A DNA stretch of 64,000 nucleotides, from NCBI GenBank assembly GCA_021234155.1, contig JAJEKV010000020.1, forward strand, positions 19,087,018 through 19,151,017, given 5' to 3'. Position 1 is the first letter of the stretch. Each line of letters starts with the position of its first letter. A program made the translations under genes and the position numbers. The notes under the pieces were generated by a model. The model did not search any database. It had not been told where the DNA came from and saw only the letters and a list, made by a program, of their open reading frames with translations. The stretch is from Isoetes taiwanensis. Its lineage: Eukaryota; Streptophyta; Lycopodiopsida; Isoetales; Isoetaceae. Positions 9,521 through 19,729 of this stretch are shown here, one piece after another.

Positions 9521-12500
9521 TACTCCATGATACTCCATGAATACATATGCAAGCACTAAGCAGATGAGAATGAAACCCATGACAATTGCGATATAAAGCA
9601 GAGACCTAACTTTCTTGCCTCGGCCACTCCCATCTCCCATTAACATAGGGGAGGGTGTCCATTGGCTGCGCACTTAAGCCCGAAATTGCAATGGCTGCCA
9701 CATACGGATCCCAATGGCTATAGATGCCACAAGAAGGCGTGCCCAATGAGATAGGCTATATTGCAAGCCTGGTAACATGGCAATTAGGCAGAGTCATTTT
9801 AAGTTATAAGATGCCAAAGTTTGGGTGGTATTGGTACCACCAAGGCTGAGGTGGTGTCCACATAGGATATCAGGCAGCCCATTGAAGGTTGCAACGAGTA
9901 CATGGCACAAAATTGAAAAAAAACCCAACTTCTTTTTGAAAAATCATGACCAATGTGTTAAATCAATCTTAGATTTACCAAAAACATCTGAAATCATTCT
10001 TGGATTTACAGAGTTATCAACAAATTTATCAGTACAATCAAAAGAAAGTTAAAGCCTTGTAATTAGCTCTGCATCTCAGCTTTTGAATTCGCTCAAGCGT
10101 TTCATTGCCATTTTGGACACTTGGAACCTCTATGAGTTGACAAATTACATAACTGGAGAAAGAAAGCACTGTAAATGCTGTAAGTAAACAAACCCCTCTG
10201 TGCAGGCTTTACTTTACAATAGGAATCTTTTTTGTGACTTGCAGAATGACCAATATAAGTACATAACATATCAAAATTTACTAATAAATAAGAAGTTAAC
10301 AGCAATATATTGAGCCGTAGAAATGTGTAATTCCTGTAATACTTACTGAGCGCTTGTTATTCTTTCCTTTACTCCAGCTGACAAGTCCCCCTTCGGAAAC
10401 ACAACATACTTCGTATCTAAGAACATAGCAACCATTTAATAATGTGATATATTTACTAAGAACTTAGATTGATAAAAGGGATCTGATTTAAAATACCTTG
10501 TTTCAAGGCATGATTGATTTTCCCACCAGATTCTCAATTTGTTCATTTGAGAAGGCGACCACTTTGCAATCTGTAGAACTCAGACTATGGCGCATGTTCA
10601 TTGCGCAATCATGCCTCCATCTCTTACTCATAAAAGATGGTAAGATGGTAGCGAACATGTCATGTAAGAAGCAAGAAGCAGCTTTTCCCATGTGAACAAC
10701 TAATCCAAAGTGACGCTTTTGTAAACATGAGAAAGTCTCCATGTAAACAACTAATGCAACAATAGACCATCTTCGTCGAAACTTATACAAACCCTTTATA
10801 GTTTCATACAAATGATTGATCTAGAGCCATTTCGTCTTGCAAGCATTGAAGAAAAATAGTGGAAAAACCTCTGGCATATATTCTAAAACCTTTGATTTGG
10901 CGAATATTCTATGTTGGATTCCAAATCAAAGCCTATTAGAATTTTGAGAAGAGAACTCCATTTCAGTGTCAATGGTGCAGATCGAACGTATGGTTGAAGC
11001 AAAAAAAAAGCCAGAAGCCCAGCCGTGAGCGCGGCCTGCCGGAATGAATCCTGACAATCAGGAGCGGAGTCTGGAGTGAATCATGTGCCAGTCCTAGCGA
11101 GGAATCAAAGCACAGAGGAAACGGATGTGCTCTGGCTGGAAGGTTTGAAGCCCTGTCCTTATGGGATTTGAACCCACCATGATCAGGCGAGAAACTGAAA
11201 GATTCAAGAAATACAAGAGCAATTTCTGAAATATAGAACAAAGAAAATATGCCCTAAGTTGCCTAATGTATGGCTTCTGTCCCGGCCAGAAGAACACAGC
11301 CCAAAACTCCCTGCTCGATCCACCGCCCCTACTCAAACGCCTGCTGCCCGGAACGCCCTGCAAATCGGCTGCAAATCGGCCTGCTGGATCCATTCTCTTC
11401 CCTGCTTGCCTGCCCCGCTGCGACGCGTTGCCGCCCCCGCTCAAAAAAGGAAAGCTCCACATTTCCTTCCTCAGACCATTGAGTTCACTTAAAGAAACAT
11501 GACACAAACACACCACTGAAATAGAAACTTGCCCCTCACAACAAAAAAGCAGCTCAAAGATGCACAAACATACGATTCTCTATACAATACAATACCAGAA
11601 TCATAGTTTCCACCATTGCGAGAATGCCCTCCCCCAATACCAAACGAATTGGGTAAACTCAATCATGAAGAAAGGCAGAAATACAACTCCATCAAGAAGA
11701 AGATTGAAGCTTATAACTACTGCAAGGAAAGGGGATTATTTTCCACAGCTCCACCATAACACTTAGTTCTCCATGATCCATTCTTTTTCTACTGCAAGCA
11801 TATGGACGGAATACAGAAGGAAGCACAAAAGGCAAGAAAAAATCATATCTTATGGTTTTCTGTTGCCGGAACCATCTCCACCGAATCACCCAGCCTAAAA
11901 CCATGCCTTCCTTTGCGCAGCCTAACCGGAACCCTAAGAGGAGCCTTAAGCGAAACCCTAAGCAGCCCTAAATTGATCTTCCACGTCCGCCAATGGGACC
12001 GGCGCCGTACATGGCCACCCTCCCCTAATTCAGCCACATTAACTAATTTCAAATATTTTCCCAACACATGAAGAAGCAAGCGTTTTCCATTACATGAAGA
12101 AGCAACAATGCATTTTCTTTCTTGGCTAATTGGCACGGGATGATGCAAATGTGATAAAGGCATTGAAGAAAAAATGGGTAAAGGCAGAGGCAAGATGTCG
12201 GTGGCGTTGGGACAGTCGGCCACTGTAGCAGCAATAGAGGAAAATAAGGGGCCAGGCCTTGGTGAGAAAATCGTGGGCCCAGAGCCCCCGTTGGAAGTCG
12301 CACCCTGCAATTCAACAACAGTAGTGGCCGATTATGGAGCGGGCTCTATTATCAGTGGCAGAAAGACAGATCGATGGAACTGGGGTTTGCAGAGGTGGGA
12401 TACTATGACCACGGCAAGACATGGAATGATGACAAAAGAAAGGATGGAGTTCGAAACAATATCATAACTGGGTCGGATTTTTCTCCGGTGGTGCATTCTT

Positions 12501-12643
12501 GTGCTGCCACGTCCTTTGTCCCAATTTCCAGGAATGCTAGTTTGTGGGATCATTGTGGATAATCGTCACCGCAGGTGAAGCAAACTCGAAGATTTTCAGA
12601 AAATGATAAAATTGAGACGAGTTGCAGCCTCCGCAGCTATGAT
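9521..12643. other. intergenic DNA, no supported gene
   Basis: Several open frames of 60-157 residues occur on both strands (for example 10503-10811 and 11094-11567, minus strand). They overlap each other in several frames, lack recognisable motifs and are not bounded by splice signals I can defend. The stretch 11280-11470 is unusually GC-rich for the window, which alone explains the overlapping open frames there. Confidence 0.4.
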
Positions 12644-12752
12644 ATTGTAAGGGTAACACAATTGATCCACGATTCCCGGTTGACAGCTCCCGGCCTCCGC
12701 CGGTCGCTGCCAAGCCGGGAATCGTGTCTCAATTGTGTTACCCTTATACAAT
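12644..12752. mobile_element. fold-back MITE-like element
   Basis: Two arms of about 45 bp are near-perfect inverted repeats: ATTGTAAGGGTAACACAATT and CACGATTCCCGG on the left match CCGGGAATCGTG and AATTGTGTTACCCTTATAC on the right, around a short GC-rich centre. The arms differ by a 2-bp TA indel near the tips and a few substitutions. No convincing target duplication is visible, so superfamily is unknown. A hairpin RNA precursor is an alternative reading. Confidence 0.7.
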
Positions 12753-12839
12753 AAATTAAGTGTCTGGAAAAGAAAAAATAGAGGTAAACAACTCGTCCAG
12801 TTCTATCCTGAAGCCTTTAGCCATAGATCTCTATACGGA

Positions 12840-14250
12840 AGGTAACCAAGAGGGATTGTTGAAAATCGTGGAAATATAGAGCCCATTGCTAGTAGTGATG
12901 AAGTTAAAAGTTCTAATCCATGGAAACAGGGAAATACAGTAGAAAGAATTATAAGGCCCAGGTTCTCCGAATGGATTAAGAAAGGATTTTCTAATGATTC
13001 CCGTAGCAGCAGAGTAGAAGAGGCATTGAATTCCCTTTCTTCCAAAAATTCATCTATCAATTTAGAACAACTTCTTCAATCAGTAGGTTGTAAGGCATAA
13101 CAGGGCAATCTCAAAGTAACATGACCGATCACTCTAAACATATCAGGAACATGGAGAATTTACTTTCTAAGGCACGGGCGGCTTTCTAGATTACAGGAGG
13201 TTACAAGTGTGGCTTACCAGGCATCTTGATGCTCTGAAAGTGCCACAGTTTCAGAGCATCAAAGCTATTGGCAGTAATTTTTTTCTAATACTATTTGATA
13301 ACGAGAAAGCTGTGGAGAAGATAGTCTCCAGAGGAGTGGACCGTTTAGCGCGGGAATTTGTGTTATATCAATACTATACTGCAGGTTTTACCCTAGACAA
13401 AATGTCCACCGTTAAACTTCCTTGTTGGTTTGAGATAGAATAGCTGCCACCGGATATGCTAGATCCAGAATTTTTAATTGCCATAGCAAAGAACTTAGGG
13501 TCATGTATAACTCATTTGATAACAAAAGTTCCAAGGATTTGCGTGGGCATCACAGCAGCAGAGGGTATTCCGCAGTTTACTATCGTGCAAAGTGGTATAT
13601 ATTACTCTTTGTTCAAGTTGACTCATAAACAGATGGGAAATTAGAAGGATGTTCCCCACAATGGAAATTAAAGGTTTGGAAGACTGCTTCTTGTTCAGAA
13701 GAGAAACACAAGGCAATGTGAAAGTGGCGGATGAAATGGCAACAAAACTAAATGAGGGGAGGGATCACTTAAACTCAGGTGAACGGAATATGAAGATATT
13801 TCAGCTTCTAAAGTCAATCTAGAACTAGGGAAGGAGCAAGTGCGAGGGGAGGACTTAGAAAACAAAATGGAGCAAGTGAATCAGGAAGAGTGGGCGAGAG
13901 TGCAGCACAAAAGTGGTGGTAGACTACAAAATCAAATGCGAAAGAGGTTGCCCAATTCGGGGGGTTCCAACAAAATTCTCAAAGACTATAATTGTTTCAA
14001 TAATCAAGCAACAATAGAGAATCATGATAAGGAAGTACCTACTGAATATATGGCAATAGAATATCAAGTTGCTAATGGGGAGTTCCCAGTGCACAATAAC
14101 AGATGGGCTGATTTGCCAATGGACGAAAGCATGGAGAATCTTGAAAGTATGGAGAATCTTGTGGCGACACGCCAAGAAAAAGGAGAGTCACATCAGGACA
14201 GGAAGAACAATATTATGAGGCGACACTCACGCAAACAATCTAATGTGTAA
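12840..14250 (+). pseudogene. LINE ORF1 remnant (DUF4283-like RNA-binding protein)
   Basis: Plant LINE ORF1 proteins bind the element RNA. Here an N-terminal stretch (12857-13100; motifs IIRPRFSEWIKKGFSN and VEEALNSLSS) leads into a DUF4283-like segment at 13207-13443 with WLTRHLDALKVPQF, FFLILFDNEKAVEKI and the typical LPCWFEIE followed by DPEFLIAIAKNLGS at about 13458-13500. A hydrophilic tail frame (13840-14250) completes the protein. Stops at about 13100 and 13441 and frame changes near 13645 and 13800 break it. A short duplication of GAGAATCTTG occurs near 14130-14160. Confidence 0.7.
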
Positions 14251-14261
14251 AATCTTCTGAG

Positions 14262-14846
14262 GCCAAAGGCAGTAGACTCTCTCTAGCACTGAAAAAAATT
14301 GTCCTGATGTTGTTTGTTTACAAGAACATAAATGTAAAAAGGAAGAAGTAAGGGTTTTGCTTAATGTATTAGGAAAAGAGTATGTGGGCATTATATCATC
14401 TAGTGGCAGCTCTAGCACGGGAACCTTTATTGCTTGGAAGAAACAGCTGAAAGTTTTATCGACGTATACTGGTCATTTTGGAAGGTGCGCAATAGTAACA
14501 TGGTATGCTCATGGTAAAAAATGGGGAGTGATAAATATTTATACATATAATCAAGCCAGACAGAGATCATCCTTATGGGCCAATGTAAGTTGAAAGACTC
14601 TGACAGTGACATACTATGGATTTTGGTCGGGGACTTTAATATGGTGGAAAATAGCAGTGATAGATACGGGAGTGGGGTTGATGTTGTACATGGATTCAAA
14701 AGGGAGCAATGGCTGAGCATGCTCAATGAGTTGGGATTCATTGATATACAAGGTGATCCAGGTTTTACGTGGTGTAACGGTTGGATTGGAGATGGCAGGG
14801 CATATGCGCGACACGATAGGTGTTATGTAAGCTCTCAGGTTTAGAG
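14262..14846 (+). pseudogene. LINE ORF2 endonuclease domain (AP endonuclease-like)
   Basis: The domain that nicks target DNA for target-primed reverse transcription. Visible motifs are CPDVVCLQEHK (catalytic QE, about 14310), GTFIAWKK, WGVINIYTYNQ, ILVGDFNMVE (about 14625) and FIDIQGDPGFTWCN followed by ARHDR (about 14735-14820). These are the conserved blocks of plant L1 endonucleases in correct order. The frame shifts between 14357-14593 and 14575-14844, so no single protein is made. Confidence 0.8.
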
Positions 14847-15275
14847 AACTCCATTTCAGATTATAATCCGCAGATAATATGCTCCTCTAGAGTTAATATC
14901 TTTAAGCCGCTTAAAACAGTCTTCAAGCTGAACCCCAGGTTTCTTAAGGATGAAGGCTTCAAAGTTCAGTGTGAGTAGATTTGGATTGCAGCTAGCAAAA
15001 ATAAACGAGGAATGGAAGCCATGATTGCATCTCTAACAGCAATTAAAAAATTCGCTAAAGCTTGGGGTCGTGACAAGATGGCTGAAGAAAATGCTTTGCT
15101 GGAATCACTATATACAGAATTGATAGAAGAAATGGTACTAGCTCAGGCGAAAGGGAAAAAATAGTTTTACTGGAAATTAAGAGACTAGAACTGGTCGAAA
15201 TTCAACAAGTTAAGATTAAAGCAGGATTGATGTGGATCAAAGAAGGTGACAAATGTATAGGTTTCTTTTTTAGGG

Positions 15276-16640
15276 TTGCAAGGCAGAGGAAACAATCAGC
15301 CACATTGTCCTCAGTACAGGCGGGGGATGCATCATTCGGAATCCTCAACTGGTGAACTGGTTGTTTTTAAACATTTTGAAGATTTCTTTAAAAAGAAGAA
15401 TATAAATTTTCAAAGTTGCTTTGAGGAGTTAATTCTTTCAAAGGTTGTATCTAAAGTATTCGCATCGCAAAGGGAACAACTCGGACAACCGCTTTCCATC
15501 GAAGATATGCGTGAGCCATCTATTCTTTGGCCAAAAACAAATGCGTAGGTATTGACGACTTTCCAGCAGAATTCTTCCAGGAGTACTGGGAATGGATACA
15601 ACATTTTGTATATAGTGCTTATCAGGATTTTCTACAAGCAGATAAGCTTGACATCAAAATAAACACTGGATGTATTACCTTAATCCCAAAGGTGAAGGAA
15701 CCGAAATCTATAGGGGACTGGAGACCTATTACCTTGTTGACAACCTTCTACAAAATTATAGCAAAAGGATATGCGGAAAAAATAAAGCCTATTTTGATGG
15801 AACATATATCTAAAGTTCAGTCAGGATTCATTCCAGGAAGAAGTATTCTCAGTAATATTGCAGCAGCTTTTGAAGGCATACATTGGGCAAGAAAGACACA
15901 TCAAAAGGTGTTCTATCTAAAGCTCGACTTTAGAAAGGCATATAACACTGTGGGCTGGTCCTTTTTGGAAAAGATGTTGTTTGCTTTTGGCTGTGGACAA
16001 GAATTTGCTAACATTGTTGTAAAATTGCTGAAATCATCGCTTGCATCTGTGTTAATTTTCAGGGAGACTTCCTTTATTTTCGATGTAAGCAGGGGCATTG
16101 GACAAGGTTGCCCCCTGGCGCCTTTTCTTTTTGATATTGTCACAGAAGGGCTATCTCAAGTGCTATTGACAGTAGTGGAAGATAGGGTTATAACAGGGTT
16201 GCAGATGGCGGATGGCTCGCAACAAGTTCGTAACCAATATGCCGATGATACTTTCTTGTTTTTAGAAGCCCTAGAAGTAAATCTCTTGAATGCGAAGCAG
16301 TTGCTGGACTCCTTCTCTATAGCATCAAGTTGTTTTCTCAACTGGAACAAGTGTGCAGCCATTTGGCCACTAGATGAGCCTCTCCCGACTCATGTTGCCG
16401 CTTTTTCTTAGACCATTGTGCCTGTTGGGTCCTCTTCGAAGTTGTTGGGTGTTCCAATCGGGATGTGCACCTCATCCTCGAATATTTGGGATGAGATCCT
16501 GCTCAGTTTAGACAAACATTTGAGATGGTGGAAAGTCGGTAAGCTCTCCATGGCGGGAAGAATTGTTGTAGCTAAGTCAGTGCTAACATTTATGCTGCAT
16601 CGGTGTTGCTGGCTCCTAAATCGAAGCTAGCAGAGCTATA
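15276..16640 (+). pseudogene. LINE ORF2 reverse transcriptase
   Basis: The long open frame 15527-16411 (294 residues) holds the reverse-transcriptase core: GDWRPITLL, VQSGFIPGRSIL, KLDFRKAYNTVGWSF, GIGQGCPLAPFLFDIV and the catalytic box QYADDTFLF, then LNWNKCAAIW. The thumb follows in another frame (16418-16630: LLGVPIGM, WKVGKLSMAGRIVVAKSVL). Order and spacing match plant L1 elements. Frame changes near 15545 and 16411 and several downstream stops mark it as dead. The YADD aspartates are intact, so decay seems moderate. Confidence 0.9.
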
Positions 16641-17399
16641 AAAAATGGTGCGAAATTTTGTCTGGGGTGGAAATGAGGAAGGGGCAAATGTCAAAGTAGC
16701 TTGGAGGTAATGTTTGAGATCCAAGTCACATGGAGGATTAGGAATGCTTGACTTTAAGTTGCACAGCAAGATCTTAGTTTGCAAGTTCATGTGGGAAATC
16801 CTTTAGCATAAGTCGAAGTCTCCGGGCCTTGAGCTTCTGAAACAATCACTAACTCACTGTACGCTGTGCAGAAAGCCCTTCCATAAAGCAGATTTACCAT
16901 GGGCCCTGTTTTATAAATTGAGGCCCTGTGCAAGAGCTTCGCCGTTTCTTAGAGGATTGCTAAAAGCTTGAGAGACAGTTAAAGTTCTATGGCGATTGGA
17001 CATCAAAAATTGTACCTCAGTGTCTATGCTGGTGTGGTGGCTGCAAGTGGAAACTAACAGAGGCCACGTGCCACTTTTTCTGGTGGTGAATAGAAGAACT
17101 TAAAACAGATGGATTGTGGCAGGTATCTCTTACATTGGAGATTGGTACCGATGTGGTGTACGGGGCTCATGAGAGTCATTTCAAAACGAGTTCAAAGTGA
17201 AATCACGGGACAAACGAGTTTGGAAAATGGTATTGGCCAATATTTCAACCTATTGCTTCTCCACAGGTAGGTGCTTTTTGCCTACCCCGTGAAAATATTG
17301 ATAAAAAACATTTTGTTTCAAAGGCATACAAGATTCTACATGTGAACGAAATGATGAGCCCCCCCTTCCCAATGGGAGATAACAGCAGAAGATGGCCAA

Positions 17400-17850
17400 C
17401 TCAGTCAAGTATAAAAATGGGTCTGGAAGAGCCACTTGCCACCAAAGATATCCACACTACGATGGCAAATTTTTCACAGAGCAATCAGGGTCAACATATT
17501 AGTGAATAAGCTCAACTGTGATGTCTCACCGAGTTGCCCAATGTGCAGATAGGAAGCAGAAACAATTAAACATTGTCTCATGCATTGTGCGGAACTCCCT
17601 CCAGTATGGGAACAAGTGAAGAAAGCGTTCGGGACTTCTCTATCAGAAAAAGAGCTTTTGTTAGGCATATATCCATCATCTTGGCAAATTGGAAAAAAAA
17701 TTGCTCTGAATTTATGCAAAGGATGGCTCCTATGGCTAATATGCAAGAGGCGGAGAAAATTAGTGTTCTCCCAAGAATATATCCACCCCAATAGCCTATG
17801 GTCATCTTTTCGCCAATATCTTGTCGCATTTGAAGAGGAGGAGTAGGCTT
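17400..17850 (+). pseudogene. LINE ORF2 C-terminal zf-RVT domain
   Basis: After a decayed connector, WKSHLPPKISTLRWQIFH, LVNKLNCDVSPSCPMCR and ETIKHCLMHCAELPPVW can be read in one frame with a single internal stop after CPMCR. The C-x2-C and H-x3-H spacing is that of the zf-RVT domain found at the end of plant LINE ORF2 proteins. Confidence 0.8.
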
Positions 17851-18018
17851 CTCAAGTCCACGACTCTCTTTTATCGTTCCTATAAAAGTTACAACTCCAT
17901 AGCTGAGTGGTTATTTCTATATAAACAAATATGTTGTGTAGGTGTATGATCTTACTTGGCATATGTATGTAATTGATGAGTACCAATTAATATATTTCTG
18001 ATCCTTCAAAAAAAATAA

Positions 18019-18137
18019 GGTGCTGCGCACGGAGGGTTGCCCTCTATGGACAGAGGGTGAAGTGGCTTAAATCATACTTCAAAGTCATGTTTTCACAATC
18101 AATCAAAATTGCTACTTCAAAACAATAAAGTATTTGA
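18019..18137 (+). repeat. 119-bp dispersed repeat, copy 1
   Basis: GGTGCTGCGCACGGAGGG, then GTGAAGTGGCTTAA, TTCAAAGTCATGTTTT and a terminal TATTTGA are shared with 34202-34320 (same strand, same length) and in part with 31441-31517 (opposite strand). In all three the GGTGCTGC end lies next to an A-rich run. Family unknown. Confidence 0.85.
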
Positions 18138-19139
18138 TACCATGACTTTATAAGGATTGGCCTGAAGAGATCTTTGGTGCTCGGCATGGAACAAGGATGG
18201 TAGAAGCATAGGGACAAGCCTAATAGGGGAAAGTATGGAAATACATGTTTTGTTAGCATAGAAATGAGAGAACTCCTTGAAGACCTCTGATCGGTTTTTT
18301 GTCACAGAGGGCTTCAAACATCTGGCGAATTTCGTAGAGGAATAAAGCATTGATGCATAGCCTAACTTTAAACCTCACAAGAAGAAGTAAAATCCAATGA
18401 TCGCGGACTCGAAATGCAAGATCGGGAGCAAGGCACAAACTAAGAATCCCCGTCTCCATAACTAAATGTAGATCCCTCCCTCCCTCCCTCTCTCGCCCTA
18501 GGAATGATAGCGATATATGAGCATTGATCCAGGGGGTCCGGTGTGTTTTAAGTTTGGACCAGTAAACATACGTTGCATTGTGTGGTCTTGATGAAGGAGT
18601 TATGTGGGTGATGATTATGGGTGTTTTGTTTATGCATGCTTTGATTTAATGGTTTTGTTTCAGGTAGTTAATTCTTGATTTGAATTCTAGGATTTGGAGT
18701 TTTGCAGACGATAAGTGAAAGTGAGGCGTATTTACATTTGTTGCATTATATGAGTAAGTTGGCTTGCCACTGATAAGGCCAGTTCAAAAAGAAGTGGGAG
18801 GCATTTTCAACATGCGATATTCCGACAATCTCAAGGATAACAATCAACCAACATTTTTGGGAAGTGGGATAATCTTATAACCTAATTAAGAAGTCATTAG
18901 AGCATAGTTGAGATGTCAAAAGTACTACCATACGCTGCATGTTTATCAGGAAGTAGAGATTTGAACATGGTCTACATATGTGACCTTATTTCAAAAGAAT
19001 GTTTGGATTATGATAAAATATGAAATACTCTATCATTATGAGAGTTGCTGGTAATTTGGATGATCGTGCTTCTATAATTTCTGTTTGGCACTGATAACTA
19101 CTTTGTTCACAACCGGCACTCGATTTTAGCCATGGTAAT
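18138..19139. other. intergenic DNA, no gene seen
   Basis: A (CCCT)n-type simple repeat lies at about 18475-18495. Short open frames at 18044-18459 overlap on the same strand and have no recognisable motif. Confidence 0.4.
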
Positions 19140-19629
19140 GCACAAATATGTGATTATAGTTGGCGTTACACAATCAATTTGCTTCCTAGCATAACACTCC
19201 AATGCTTCATGGCCTAATCCATGCTCAGCATATCGCACAACTAAAGAAGTCCATGAGACTATGTTTCGATCCGATAATTTGTTGAAGATCTCTTGGGAGT
19301 CTGTAAATGAGCCACATTTAGCATGTGATCTCCTGGGAGTCTATAAATGAGCCACATTTAGCATACATGTCAACTAATGCATTGGCAACGAGAATGTCTT
19401 TCTCAAGGCCCTTATGAATAACCTTGACATGTATTTCTTTGCGTCTGTCCAGGGATCTTGTACTGCCACAAGATTTCAAGATGCAAATAAAGGTAATAGC
19501 ATCTGCGATTATGCCTTCCAATTGCACCTGTTCAAAATTAATCAGTGCTTCCCGAGCACATCCATGTTCAACGTATCCTCCAATCAATGCCAGAAAGCAA
19601 CTAGCCCCTACACTATTTAAAGACTTCAT
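19140..19629 (-). pseudogene. PPR protein fragment (PLS type)
   Basis: PPR proteins bind organelle RNAs for editing or processing. On the minus strand 19629-19318 reads ALIGGYVEHGCAREALINFE, then AITFICILKSCGS, KEIHVKVIHKGLEKDILVAN and ALVDMYAKCGSF, about three PPR units. The frame continues after a break as QEIFNKLSDRNIVSWTSL, VVRYAEHGLGHEALECY and IITYLCIT down to about 19140. The break is caused by a tandem duplication of about 39 bp (19287-19365) covering the AKCGSF codons. No start, organelle targeting peptide or C-terminal domain is present. It lies just downstream of the last SEC10 exon on the same strand. Confidence 0.85.
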
Positions 19630-19729
19630 AATTTGTATGCTCTTTTATTACACATGTCAAATTAAATACCTTGATGATTATGTATTTAACACAAACATCA
19701 ATAGAAGGCGGACTATTCTCGAATGCAAG

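Larger units (their letters stand above)
12780..18016 (+). mobile_element. decayed L1-type LINE retrotransposon
   Basis: In order along the plus strand are an ORF1 remnant with a DUF4283-like domain, an AP-type endonuclease, a reverse transcriptase, and a zf-RVT zinc-binding C-terminus, ending in a short A-run (about 18007-18016). This is the layout of plant L1-clade LINEs. Every module carries stops or frameshifts, so the copy is dead. The 5' boundary is uncertain: coding-like sequence begins near 12840. No clear target duplication was found; the 3' A-run directly abuts the 119-bp repeat at 18019. Confidence 0.85.

Noticed and set aside
11130-11190. tRNA T-arm-like sequence on the minus strand (GGTGGGTTCAAATCCC)
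   Set aside because: No matching D-arm, anticodon arm or acceptor stem could be built around it.
11094-11567. 157-residue minus-strand open frame
   Set aside because: It overlaps four other open frames in a local GC-rich patch, has no known motif and no splice or promoter context.
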